Source of the DNA: Tipula vernalis
Taxonomy: Eukaryota; Arthropoda; Insecta; Diptera; Tipulidae
NCBI GenBank assembly: GCA_958295665.1
Contig: OY282559.1
Span: 265,336,057-265,400,056 of the forward strand
Length of the DNA: 64,000 bases
Reading direction: 5' to 3'
The notes below the pieces were generated by a model that ran no database searches, was not told the DNA's origin, and saw nothing but the letters and a program-made list of their open reading frames with translations. A program made the position numbers and the translations under genes. This document shows, in pieces, positions 30,330-41,490 of the stretch (its first letter is position 1; every line of letters begins with the position of its first letter).

Positions 30330-31761
30330 CCAATTTTATTGCTTGAATTTAAACCATGTAAAATACAAACAGGGGTCATAAAAATTATAAATCCTATTAA
30401 CCTAACAAATTTAGAAATTACCTTAAACTCAATCAGCAGAATTGTTAAAAACAAATTAGATGATAAGTTAGAATTAAACAAGATCATACAACATAAATAT
30501 ACAGAATTAGTTAGTAACTTCCATCAAATAGTACCGAAACAGAGGATACGACACAAACGTTGGGACACCTTAGGGTCCGCCTGGAAATGGATGGCAGGCA
30601 CTCCCGATGCCGAAGATCTTCGGGTAATCAATGGCACAATGAACGAACTCATCAATGCAAATAACCAGCAGTTTCAGGTCAATAAGCAAATCAATCAAAG
30701 AATCGAAATTATCACTACGGAATACTACTATAATAGCCAATACCATGATACCCACTGAAATCGATATGATCGCCACGATTATAAACATCGATACAGTAAA
30801 TACGATACTTGAAGATATCCAAGAGACAATAGTCGGGACAAAGATCGAACTGCCAAGCAATCGGATCCTCACACTGACAGAAATTTTAAAGATTAAGGAT
30901 CTCCTAGTCAGCCAGGGCATCAATGTAACGCTACCAGACGAAGCGCTTAAATACGTAACACCTAAAATCGCCATTAACAAAGACACGCTTCTATATGTCT
31001 TACATGTACCTAAAATGGAAGAGGAAGACTCCGTCATTTTGACTATAATACCTTTAGTCGTCAACAACACAATGATACCCGATTATCCACAACATTTAAT
31101 TAAAGCTAAACAGAAGGTATTCACGACATTAAATCATAACACCAAAAACACTCCGACATTAAGGAGTTTCGGGGTAGTTGCATCAGACCGTTAATAATGG
31201 GAGCTAGAAGTCAGTGCAATGTTACGCCAGAAACACAAACTACCGTTCAATATATCGCAGAAGATAAACTTCTCCTCATTAATGCCAAGAATGAAACGCT
31301 ATACTCGAAATGCGGGCCCAACAATAGAGAATTAACAGGGAATTTTTTGGTAGACTTTTTCAATTGTATGCTGACTTTCCGTGACAAAAAGGGTAATTCA
31401 AGGAGCAATGCATAATGTACAAGCCACACGTCAATTAATCGCCTCCTTGAGTGTTGATGTTCTCAATCATGAAAACATCGAGAATAGAAAACGGTTGACG
31501 CACGTGTATTTAAGACTAGCAGATGATCAAAACTGGATGTTGACCCTGTCAGGAGGAATCTCTGTCTCATCAATAGGTATAATCATATTGATCGTCTACA
31601 TTCGTATTGCTCACCGCTCATCCACAATAAACATCAACGATTCGAGTAAAACATCATCGCCCACATCCACCACTTTGCCTAGCACATCCTACTCCGATGT
31701 ACTCTCCAAATATGGCATCCTACCAAAGGCCGAGGACGCCCTTTGTCCCCCCCCCCCATAA
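30330..31761 (+). pseudogene. Gypsy A envelope gene (baculovirus F-like), broken
   Basis: Envelope glycoprotein of the errantivirus type, located after pol as expected. It survives in four reading-frame pieces (about 30339-30758, 30655-31194, 31197-31415, 31381-31761). A basic cleavage-like motif (RIRHKR) lies near 30545, followed by a hydrophobic stretch as in F-like fusion proteins. A transmembrane-like segment (ISVSSIGIIILIVYIRIA) lies near 31560-31610, with a Ser/Thr-rich cytoplasmic tail. At least three frameshifts or stops break it and the N-terminus is incomplete, so it is non-functional. Homologous to the pieces at 46194-47585. Confidence 0.72.
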
Positions 31762-31769
31762 ATATTTTT

Positions 31770-34700
31770 TTTTTATTTAACTCACGGTATTGTGACTCGT
31801 AATTATATATTTTGGCATACGACGACCTAGTGAAAAGAGTTTCAGAGATTATTTATTAATTATTTTACAGGAATAGCACACGTTGTGTGATAATGTAAAT
31901 TGTTCATAATAGTTTTTCACCGCGTTATTATTTTAACAGGCACACTAATAGTTGATACATGTGTTGCACTATTTGAACAGTTTACCTCACCGTAGATATT
32001 ATGGAGTTCAAAATTATAATTTGATCACCGAATTTTAATTGAATAGAATGTATAAATTAAGATTAATTATTTTACGTCACTTATAGGTTTATTAGTTAGG
32101 TAAAGTTCTAATTCACGAATTGATTTTATTTCTGGTTTATGTAAAGTGTTTATGAAAAGTATCCATAAGACAGCTGGTATTCTAACTACAACCAATTATA
32201 TGGATTAGAATGTATATATAATGATTAATTATTTTACGTCACTTGTGTATTTGAGTTGGCGTTGTACTTAGACTAGATATAAGATCACAAAAACACAATT
32301 ATAGCAGTTCAAGCAGCAAATTATTTCCGATTGAATTTATTATTATTGCCACTTTTCAATATATTCTGTTAGAGAAAAAAAATTGATGTTAACCGCTCAA
32401 CGATCGAGGATTGAATGAAGATTTGATAGGTTGAGTTGTTAAATCAATGCTAACCCTCGGTAGAAGAACTACAGCCCTAACACTTAAATGAAGTCATTAC
32501 AAAAATTATCTTAAGGGGGGAATGCTACTACGACTTAATCCTGGTACTCAAGTCGGGTAGAGGAATTTGGAAAAAAATGTGGTTGAAAACAACCAAAAAG
32601 AAAATTAAGGAAAAAAACGGACCAGCCACATGGTTAAGATATGGCCTACCTTTGGAAATCAGTCTGGGAGAGGAAATTACGATGATTTACGAATTCATCC
32701 GTAAATTGTCATTGGATTTTTGAGAAGAAATATCTTCAAGGTTGGGACGCAGTTTTCTTTGTTTTTGGGGGGGGGGGGATTAGGTACATTTAGTAACGAA
32801 AAAGACAAGCTAAAGTTACACACTTTAGCCCGCTCCTTTAACAGAGTAATTTCTAGCGGCCGCTACGCTAGTATCGATTAGTCAAAAACTAAGTTGATAA
32901 ACGCAAACAATATTGCCAACGCCTACATAAAATGTACAATTCAAATTTTTTATTGTTTACCCAAGCAGTTTACATAAAAAATTAAAAATCGCAAGCTGTT
33001 TATTGTTACATCTCATTTCTGACATACATAACTCTATTATCTTCGTTGCCAATAATAATACAAAAATAAAAAACAAAAAACTTCGATCAATCTTAATTTA
33101 TAAAGTTTGCTTTTAAAATCTGTAAATTTTCTTGCTAAAACTAACTTTGAACAGACTTATGCTACATATTAACGCGCAAAGCAAAAACAATGTACCAAAG
33201 AAGAAAGAACCCAAATTTCCTGAAAAGAAGTTTACGAAGATACGAGGATGCGGCAAACGTTCTACTTTATATATTTCCGCGGAAAACAATAAAACGGAGC
33301 ACAACTAATGAAAAGTAGAATTTTATATATATGAAATGAGCATAAACACACAAAAAAAAAAAAGCCAATAAAAAAAGAAAATGTTGATGAAAATATTAAA
33401 ATTATATGATTTGCGTTTCCCACCCACCTCTTTTTTTTAACTTGTGTTCTACTTTTATACATATAAAATGTACAATAAATTTGCGTCAAAAACTGGGAGG
33501 CAAAAAATATTTGTAACGTTTTATTGGATGTTTCATTGACATTTTCTTGGAATTATTTAGGTGAGATTTATTGTATGCCAAAAAAACACATTCGCCCATA
33601 CAATTACAGGGCCAAATTGATTTTCGACTAAATCGATGGTAAACAAAATTTTCATTTTCTTTTTTTATCAAGAATTATTTGTGAAATTGAACGTGAGTTC
33701 CTACACGCAATTAGTGTCGTGAATATTATGAAAAAGTTGTGTTTTTTACTGGATTTTCCGAATAAATTAGCAATATAATTAGATTGGCGTGTCCGAATTT
33801 ACGCGAAATGACAGAATTTATTTACATTTTGTGTTTTTATTTTTTTGGTTTGTTGGAAACCGGATACGATAGGGAAAGCAGATTGAAATTACGTCCTACT
33901 TCAAATATGGTACAGAAACATAATAATAAAGCTTTTAACGGAGATTAGCGTTAAATAAGCTAAGAATTAGGTTGAAAGAATACAAACAAATGATAAATAT
34001 TTCAAAATGTTGTTGACAGTTGAATATTGAGTATAAAAAAGCTGACGAATTTTTACGGTTCAAATTTTCAAGACAGCCATGACCCTGATAGAATACGCCG
34101 AAAGTATATGTATGTTAAACCTTCCACTGCATTTTTAAAATTCCATTATTTACTTTAATCTCAAAACACATATACCATATTTATGTCAAATGGAAAGCTA
34201 TCAAAGACGCAATATGGAAGTTGTTTCAAATAATGATAGTGACAATTGTAGATTTATCACAATAAGGAAGAATTTAAATTTGATGTTAAGGACCGGGTCA
34301 CCCATCTCCTTATTTTGTTACAGCCGCCTTATATAATTGCTCGATATAATTTCTATCTTAAGCACGCAAGGCGATGTGCTGAACGGTTCTCAATATTTTC
34401 AGAAATGTCTTCCTTACAACAACTACTGCTAATTTTTTCATCCATCTTTTCGTATATTGCTAGATACGAGCCCTAGCTGTAAATTGTAGGCTTAAGCTAC
34501 TAAGAACCCTTTGATCAAAACTTGGGTTTAGTAAACGGCACCAAACATAACAAAACTTTATCAATGAATTTTTTATTTTTGCATTTGTGGAAAATGTCTG
34601 CTGGTCAACGGAATAGGCCAACTTTTAAGCCTTAGATTTAATTTTAAGTCTTATTAGTATTTCTTGTGTCTTCACTTTTTCTAAGAATTGGCACGTTCAA

Positions 34701-34940
34701 AAGTTTACCTTATTTATAAACTTTTAAAATTTTTGGACGTCACTGAGCACTGCCTTTCAGTGATCGGAAGTGCATATTATTTACCTAAGTAGTACGATAA
34801 TAAAGTGGAAAAAATTTAAGCGATGTCGAACTATCGAATGTGAAACATCAACTTTCCAAATCATCGATTTTTCTAGCTTTAATAGAATCATAAATCATGA
34901 TTCTGGCAACGTTTCGAATGTTAAGCGCATTTCTGTCAAT
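31770..34940. other. Unassigned AT-rich DNA after gypsy A
   Basis: No gene was found. A 40-bp segment (32043-32083) recurs at 32205-32245. TTAAGGGGGGAA at 32511-32522 followed by TGCTACTACG could be a polypurine tract and LTR start, but no second LTR copy exists here to prove it. A G-run lies at about 32768-32780. 34270-34520 is somewhat more complex sequence without a recognisable frame. Confidence 0.45.
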
Positions 34941-34944
34941 GATA

Positions 34945-35894
34945 TTGTGTAGTTAGGCTAGGTCAGTTTGAAGTGGCTGCTCAGGCATAGTTAGACCGGT
35001 TGGGGACACTTAGAGCCATCTATGTAGCGAACAACATCTTGCACTTTACTATTTTCGAGATCCGACGGATTGTTCATCTTGAACTTACTCAACTGTGTGT
35101 CTTCTGCGTTCTAATGCTGGACATGAGCAAAGGAAGTAGTTCAACGTTTCTTCCTCCTCCTTGTCTAAACGGCTTTTATAGAGGCATTTGCCCCCAGACC
35201 CGGCCTCCTTACATGTTCTCCAAAAAAGCAGTGTTCCATAAGCATTTCTACAACCGTTCTTAATTCACGTCTCCGTAGGGATATTAACGTTCTGGTGCGC
35301 TCCAAGTCTAGTTGTGGCCAAACCTGTCCCTACAACCTGTGTCCACATAGATTGCGTTATAGCCTGAAGATCCCTGGTACACGCAGCAGTAATTAGCGAG
35401 ACAAGTTCAAATGAATACGTTTAATTTATCACAGAATACTGCAGCTCCCATTTTGCTGTCTAGCTTGGAGCCGTCCGTGAAGAATTGTAAAGGTTCGGTT
35501 TCCGATAATGACCCATCAATCATTCCCTTGAAGGCAATATGGCCCGAAAACCCCTCTCGAAGCGTAGAGTAGGTATAATGTAGTCAAGATGCACGAACTC
35601 ATCATTTAGATAGCCAAATTCCACCTTTAATCGAGCGCCCCGTATTAATACACTTCCGCAGGAACACTTTTGCTGGAGCACATAGATATAGTAGTTTGTT
35701 TATTCCCACCAAAATGTTAGGCTTCAAACTGAGCTAACTGTCCTAAATAACGCCCAAATATCTTGATCTATCAGTAAAATTCAGTCTGGCCCGTTATAGA
35801 TAGGAGGGATAACTACCGCGATTTTGTATTTCTTAGTGAAGAGTACCAGTTTTGTCTTGGATGGGTTAATTCTCAGTTCACACCAAAACAGTGC
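34945..35894 (-). pseudogene. LINE remnant (RT end and RNase H)
   Basis: The minus-strand translation from 35894 gives CELRINPSKTKLVLFTKKYK, the RT segment after the active site, and from about 35530 the RNase H start AFKGMIDGSLSETEPL and FFTDGSKLDSKMGAAV. Several stops interrupt it. The 3' part (to about 34945) has no ORF and may be 3' UTR. It is an I/jockey-like LINE different from the LOA-like copy, which abuts it at 35895 exactly inside the RT. Confidence 0.65.
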
Positions 35895-35982
35895 TTATTA
35901 TTATTATTATTGATTGAAGGGCCATGTGGGCGATAAGCCACCTCGCAGCGCGACCTAAAAGATCTATTGTGCTGGACCCTAC

Positions 35983-36252
35983 TTAATTATCCATCCAGTC
36001 AATATTCAGGCTCTTAATGAATCTGATAATACTACTGGACGGTACAAGATACATACTATCCGGGCTTATTGTTCTTTCTCCTAGATGTTGCAATTTTTGC
36101 TGGAAAATGGCTGGGCAATAGCACAGAACATGTTCCGCTGATTCCGCTTTCGGACCGCAGAAGCGGCATCCATCTTTCGTACTTATGCCCATCTTCTTAA
36201 GGTGATACCTTAAGGGGACATGACCTGTGAGGAAGCCAGTAAGCAGCCTCAA
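35983..36252 (-). pseudogene. LOA-like LINE 2, ORF2 C-terminal tail
   Basis: MRLLTGFLTGHVPLRYHLKK and the Cys/His motif CRFCGPKAESAEHVLCYC correspond to the tail of the first LOA copy (6840-7103). The C-terminal frame here is closed by a stop at 35983. Confidence 0.75.
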
Positions 36253-36399
36253 CTCAGGTTTCGTAAGTTCAAGAACTCTTTAACCCTGACAGACGAAGGT
36301 GATATAAATTTCTTCGCCTGTCGTAAACCTGGAATTATGCGCCAGTAGGAGGACTTTTGAACATCCTCCCAGCGTTTTATCGCTGTTCTAAGGTGTCCC

Positions 36400-38240
36400 T
36401 TAGTGACACCACAGAAGGGTTCTGGTCCAATAAATAAAGAGCTGCCTCGTTTCCTTCGATCCAGTATGACCTGGCACCCACATAAGTGTTACCTTATTTG
36501 AGCCTGCCAGATGTTTGATAACCATCAGACAATCCCATACCAACCTTGACTCAACGGTACAAGACCTAAGAGCCTTTAAGGCCGATTGGCTGTCTGATAC
36601 AATATAAATCTTTGCATCGTTTAGGCCTTTTTCTATGCCTATCCTAGCGCAAAGTTCTATAGCATGTACCCAAGGACTTCGAGAGGGTAGTGCCACCCCC
36701 GTGTATTCCTATCCCCGCCTCATCTTCCGTTTTTGATCCATCTGTAAACCATACCATGGACCCTCGCTCAAAGGATGGTCCACCTGCACTCCACACACCC
36801 CGGTCAGGTAACCTAACACAGAATGGTTTGTGGAAGTCCAGTTTAGTCGGAAGGCATTCCTATGGTAGGGTCTGTCTGAAATTCCTTAAGGATCTCCAGA
36901 CGACCCACCATATTGCCTAGTTTGATATTTCCTTCCGCCTGCATTTTCAGGGCCATAATTGCAGCATCCTTTGCAACATGCAGGTGTGACGGTGTGAGTC
37001 CTAGAAGTGACTCCATCGCCGCGGTTGGACATGATTTCATTGAGCTCGTAACACCGATGCAGGCTATACGCTGAACCTTATTCGATAAGGTTTGCGTTGC
37101 CTTCTGCTCAGTTTTAGGCCACCATACAACCGATGCGTAGGTGACCATAGGCCTAATGATTGTAAAAAATGACCAGTAGATCATTTTTGGTTGTAGTCCT
37201 CAAGTACGCCCATAGAGTCTTTGACAGGCTCAGAAAGCCTTGGTGGCTCTATTTTGGACTTTCAACAAATGTTGGTTCCAGTTCAGTTTTTGATCTAGGA
37301 TAATCCCTAGATATTTAACCTCGCTGGAAAAAGGAACAGTAGTACCGTTTAACGAAGGAGTTGTAAGCGCAAGCTTTTACCTCCTCGTAAAAGGAACAAT
37401 GTCAGTTTTGTTTGGATTGACACTGAGTCCTTCCTGGTAACACCACTGCCATATTTTATTGAGTGCATTTTGCATGCGATCAGATTCATCCGCACAGCCT
37501 GGACATCAACCCATATCCACAAAGGCACAAAGGGCAATTTCTTTAAATGTCACTGCTTTTTCAATCCTCGTGACTAGACCGCTAAGGGCCATCACAATGG
37601 ATTTACCAGTTTGATACGCAAACTGGTCCCGATGCAGCGGATTTTTTCCAAGGAACTCACTTCTTATTTGAAAGTCCAGGATTTTTCCATCGTCTTCAAT
37701 AGAAACGATGTGAGGCTAATTGGCCGATATGCCTTGGCCTGGGTGTCTGGATGGCCCCCTCCCTTCGGTATAAAGACCACATTTACCTTCCTCCACACCA
37801 TATCTCCCTTCTCAATACCTTTTTGAAGTAAAGCTGGAAAGATACCACTACCTCCAGCGGATTTGAAAGGTTTGAAAGACCCAATAGCTCATCGCACCTT
37901 GCTGAGTATGAAAATTTTCCCAGAGAGACTCCAGATCCTACTGCGAGGCGCATAGGCCACCTCACTTGAGGGATCTTGCGGGTCCTCTTGGGCTCCTACC
38001 ACTACTGAATCCGGAAAGTGGGTCTCTAACAGTACCTCTAAGGTTTCATTCCGGTTTTCAGTGAACCTCTAATCTTGCTTCTGGAGAAGTCCTAAACCAT
38101 TTGAATGATCCCTGGAAAGGACTTTCTGGAGACGAGCCGCAGAGGGCAATTCATTGATTTCCTCACAGAAATTCCTCCAGGAAGCCCTTTTGGTTCTTCT
38201 TTATTCGAGATTATATTCCGTCAAGGACATCTTATACTCG
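36400..38240 (-). pseudogene. LOA-like LINE 2, RT and RNase H remnants
   Basis: Fragments on the minus strand: 38000-37200 with NVVFIPK-type and PISLTSFLLKTME-type RT sequence interrupted by many stops and a missing active-site block; 37184-36843 with the thumb (YWSFFTIIRPMVTYASVVWW, CPTAAMESLLGLTPSHLHV); and 36696-36400 with RNase H (HAIELCARIGIEKGLNDAKI, the Asp in IVSDSQSALKAL, then VPGHTGSK). These match the first LOA copy in order and sequence. It cannot encode a working enzyme. Confidence 0.75.
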
Positions 38241-38242
38241 CC

Positions 38243-39090
38243 TTATTCACCGGTGCGTTTAGCCTTGTTGAATAATCTTCTCGTCTTTTGCCTCAGTTTA
38301 CCCAGCGTCCCGTTCCACCAAGGAACCATCTTTGTGGACTCTCTTCGTTTAACCGGGCAGCTGTTTTCGTAAGCCAAGTGTATAGAATTATGCAGCTGGC
38401 GTGAACAGATCTCCAAACCCTCTGGAGACTCTATGTTCCCCACAACCGAGGGCATTTCTGATCCGAGTGAGACTCTATAAGAGTCCGAGTCGGTCAGTTT
38501 TGGAACTCTGATTTCCTGCCGCTGCATGGTCTCAGCCGCCAAATCGAATCTGATGTGCAAGTGATCCGATAATGAAGCCTCTTCAGAAACATGCCAGTTT
38601 TTGACCAATTCGCTGAAATGCGGACTAGCAAGTGTCAAATCTAGGACCTCTTGCCTAATCGCATTTATAAAAGTAGGTTTCCTTCCCCTATTGACAATGT
38701 CTACATTATTTGAGAACAGAAATTCAAAAAAGTACTCACCCCTGTCATTGATGTCCATGCTACCCCAGACCGTGTTGTATCGCATCCTATCAGGTAGGCT
38801 AGCCCATTGCGTTTGCAATGAGCTATGAGCCGCCTAACATCAAGTGGAGGAATTAACTCTGTCTCCAAGAAAGTAGGCGGATGCCATTATAGCCTCCTGT
38901 TTGCCTCTTTCATCCAGAACCTCCACCATTACTGCAACCAAGTCCCTGGAGATGAACTCTGAAATAAGAATAAAATTAATTTGCGAACTGGCCAACATAG
39001 CCGCTCTTGGACTCTCAGTTTCGCTCCTGGATTAGAGCCATGCCAATGTTTTGGCAGATAAATCTACGACAAAGGACGTCCGAAGACGCC
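38243..39090 (-). pseudogene. LOA-like LINE 2, endonuclease remnant
   Basis: 38818-38243 contains GSMDINDRGEYFFEFLFSNN, RKPTFINAIRQEVLDLTLAS and the SDH motif (ASLSDHLHIRFD), matching residues about 160-330 of the endonuclease in the first copy. Upstream to about 39090 the translation continues with stops (LVAVMVEVLDERGKQEAIMA). The start and the first catalytic residues are not clear. Confidence 0.72.
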
Positions 39091-39435
39091 TTTGCATGAT
39101 GCAGGTTTATCTGCAGGTAGGCGATGTATGCCTTCATTTTTACGAAGGCCTTTTCTGAAGGCCCTGCTCAGCCTCCTTTCCAGCACCGCCACCACCCGCA
39201 TGCTTTTTTTATCTGGCCGATAGCTCACCAGTGTCCTCCATCGCCGTTCTGCTGGCCGCCGCTGCCTGAGAGCCTCCAGGCCTCACCAGTGGTTTGCGAG
39301 GGAAGAGCCCTTGCGGGGCCTTCCTGCATGGAACCCCTGACGCCTTCCTCTCTCTTTCCCGCCTTCTCCTCAACTGTCTCCTGGAGAGGGCGGCCACTCT
39401 AGTGGTTTTGGCTACAGGTGTCGATACCGTAGCCT

Positions 39436-40345
39436 TCACAGGCTTGACCACTTGGGTCGTGCCGACAGAAGCCGGTTTAGCACCACCCTGACCATCCTTG
39501 GGATGCTTTGGATAGTCCCAAACTTATTGACATTAAAGCCAGCCCGCTTGAGCTTCTCAACTAAAGAGTGGTCCATAGAGAAGGTGCAAGAGGCCGAAGA
39601 GCCTTTCGCCTCTCTCCTGATCACCCTCCAGTTGATCGCTTGCATGCCCTCGTTTTGGCTTTTGATAAAACCAAAAAGCTTCTCCGTGGGCAATTCAGCA
39701 CTATTTGGGAAGGTGCCGAACACAATCCTGCCTCGAGGCAGGTTTTCCGCCTCGGCCACGATCAGCTGTGCACCCTCCCATGGCTTGATACTGCCTATGG
39801 CCTCCCTGAGCCACTGAACAGTGGCCCGGTCAGCACAGGTTAGTACCAACCAAACAGACCGAAGCTGACTGCCAAGGAACTTAGGTTTAAGCTCCTTGGC
39901 CTCTTGCTCTAGCACCTTTTCTAGGATGCCCTCCTGGACAGCATTAAGCTGCTCTCCAGTGAGGACAACCTCAGGAAAACCAGAGGGCAAGATCCCAACG
40001 ATCTCCGACTCCGCAGCCTGCCTGAAGGTAAGTCCAGACCGGACCGCAGAACCCGAGACCGCCGGGACAGATTCTTCTCCCCTGGCCTTTTTTTGTGCCG
40101 GTGGAGTACCCTCATCCGAGCGGATTCTCTTTGACTATGGGGCCTCTGTGGGAGCACAAGACTTCCCTTGTGGCCGCATCGCCAGAAGCCTTGTCTTGCT
40201 TCCGGGCGGTTTGCCCTCAGCAAGAAGCCTCTTATACCGCTCTTCGCGGCCCATACATTTTCACGCGAGGAGCCGCGACAGGTTTGTCAGTGATGCTGAC
40301 AATACCTTTCGAGCATCACCATCCTTATTATTATTTACTTGTTTT
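39436..40345 (-). pseudogene. LOA-like LINE 2, ORF1 protein (DUF4780-like)
   Basis: 39990-39436 encodes a DUF4780-like domain (GFPEVVLTGEQLNAVQEGIL, SVWLVLTCADRATVQWLREA, WRVIRREAKG). The same frame extends upstream with one stop to about 40345 and includes YKRLLAEGKPPGSKTRLLA and a basic stretch SKRIRSDEGTPPAQKKARGE, matching the arrangement of ORF1 at 2143-3225. Better preserved than the rest of this copy. The region is visibly more GC-rich than its surroundings. Confidence 0.72.
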
Positions 40346-40795
40346 ACCATTTTGTTCCCACAGGTTGCTGGGAAAAGAAAGCGCCTGTGGGACACCCAGC
40401 TTTACTACAGGAAGGCTAAATAAAACTGGAGGGCGCCTGGTATCCAGAGTCCGCATACTTTGGACTGATTAACCTATCAGCCATTCATCCATCGTCATAT
40501 GCTGTTCCACCTTAGATTAGGATTTTTTATCAAGGATTTCTCCTTTAGCGCCGTACTTTAGCCTGTGACAAATGGTCAAAAGTACCAAACGGCCTCAGTT
40601 GCCGGTGATTGCCACGAGGAGGTAGTAGGTACACTTGCGAATTGTGACCAGGTTACCCCTTCCACAATTGTACCCATCACGCCAGCTGCCTAAAACATGA
40701 CCAGAACAGCTCGCGTAATGTGCACCCTACCGAAAGGTTACGGAGCTGGTACGAGACTCTACTCAACTACTCAACTTTGATCTCCCCTCCAGTAG

Positions 40796-41490
40796 ACGCC
40801 AAATTACCTTGTGAGGCACATTGATTCTGTTATAGCAAAGGCTTATATGATGTTGGGTTTCATAAAGCGTAACTGCAGGGACTTTTGCGACCCACTAACA
40901 TTAAAGTCGTTCTATGTTGCCTTTGTCCGTTCTCCGCTAGAGTATGCCTCGCAGGTTTGGTCTGTTTTTTATAAGTGCCATTCTGATAGAATTGAAAGCG
41001 TTCAGAAGCAATTTGTTTTATACGCACTTCGCAGTACACTATCAATGAATAATTATGCAATTCCACATTATCATGAGCGCTCTAACCTTTTGGGATTACA
41101 GCGTTTAGAACAACGTCGGGTGGCGGCTTGTGTTTTATTTTTTCGCGACATTTTTTTGTATCGTATTGATTGTGCTGAATTACTCGCACGACTCAATATT
41201 TATGCTCCTGAACGTTGTCTGCGTCGTCGTGATGGGTTTTTACTAATCGATTCTGGCTCAACTATCAACTTTCGGAGCCAGCCTTGACCACGTCTCGACT
41301 TTTCAATTATTCATACGATGTTTTTGATTTTAATTTTACTAGAGATTCGCTTAGACGTGAGCTTTTTAAGGCCTTATATGCATTTTATTGTTTTTATTTT
41401 GTTATGTACATACTTTTCATTTTTTGATTTAAATTATTGTTGCCGATTGTATACCACTGTAGGTAATATATTAAATATTAAATAAATAAA
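40796..41490 (+). pseudogene. CR1/jockey-like LINE 3' fragment
   Basis: The plus-strand frame 40811-41287 opens in phase from the LINE 2 boundary (NYLVRHIDSVIAKAYMMLGF) and shows the RT C-terminal region: AFVRSPLEYASQVWSVFYKC, HSDRIESVQKQFVLYALRS, and LLGLQRLEQRRVAACVLFF. A frameshift near 41275 leads to PALTTSRLFNYSYDVFDF, the usual last conserved piece, ending around 41360. AT-rich 3' UTR follows and ends in a TAAATAAATAAA-like tail. Only the last quarter of ORF2 is present. Confidence 0.78.

Larger units (their letters stand above)
26874..31770 (+). mobile_element. Env-bearing gypsy element, copy A (5' truncated)
   Basis: An errantivirus-like Ty3/gypsy element in plus orientation: gag C-terminus (26878-27127), protease (about 27120-27515), RT (27663-28616), RNase H (28610-29050), integrase (29134-30084) and env (30330-31761). 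Most of gag and the 5' LTR are missing. It is clearly related to copy B at 45716-53051 on the other strand. It carries many stops, shifts and two internal deletions in pol. The 3' LTR is not certain. Confidence 0.8.
35895..40795 (-). mobile_element. Second LOA-like LINE, decayed
   Basis: Minus-strand counterpart of the LINE at 1805-7184. The 5' UTR (about 40795-40400) shares GATACCAGGCGCCCTCC-type sequence with that copy; ORF1 lies at about 40345-39436, ORF2 pieces at about 39090-35983, and a (TAA)n tail at 35895-35910. The 16-bp block AGATCTTTTAGGTCGC in the 3' UTR (rc at 35950-35965) is identical to 7123-7138. Much more decayed than the first copy. Confidence 0.75.

Noticed and set aside
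32511..32530. Polypurine tract and LTR start of gypsy A
   Set aside because: TTAAGGGGGGAA followed by TG looks right, but no second LTR copy exists and copy B lacks this tract; not enough to annotate.
33113..33671. Short minus-strand ORFs in AT-rich DNA
   Set aside because: No motifs and biased low-complexity composition (Phe, Lys, Tyr).
39124..40472. Plus-strand ORFs in the GC-rich part of LINE 2
   Set aside because: Antisense shadows of the DUF4780-like ORF1.
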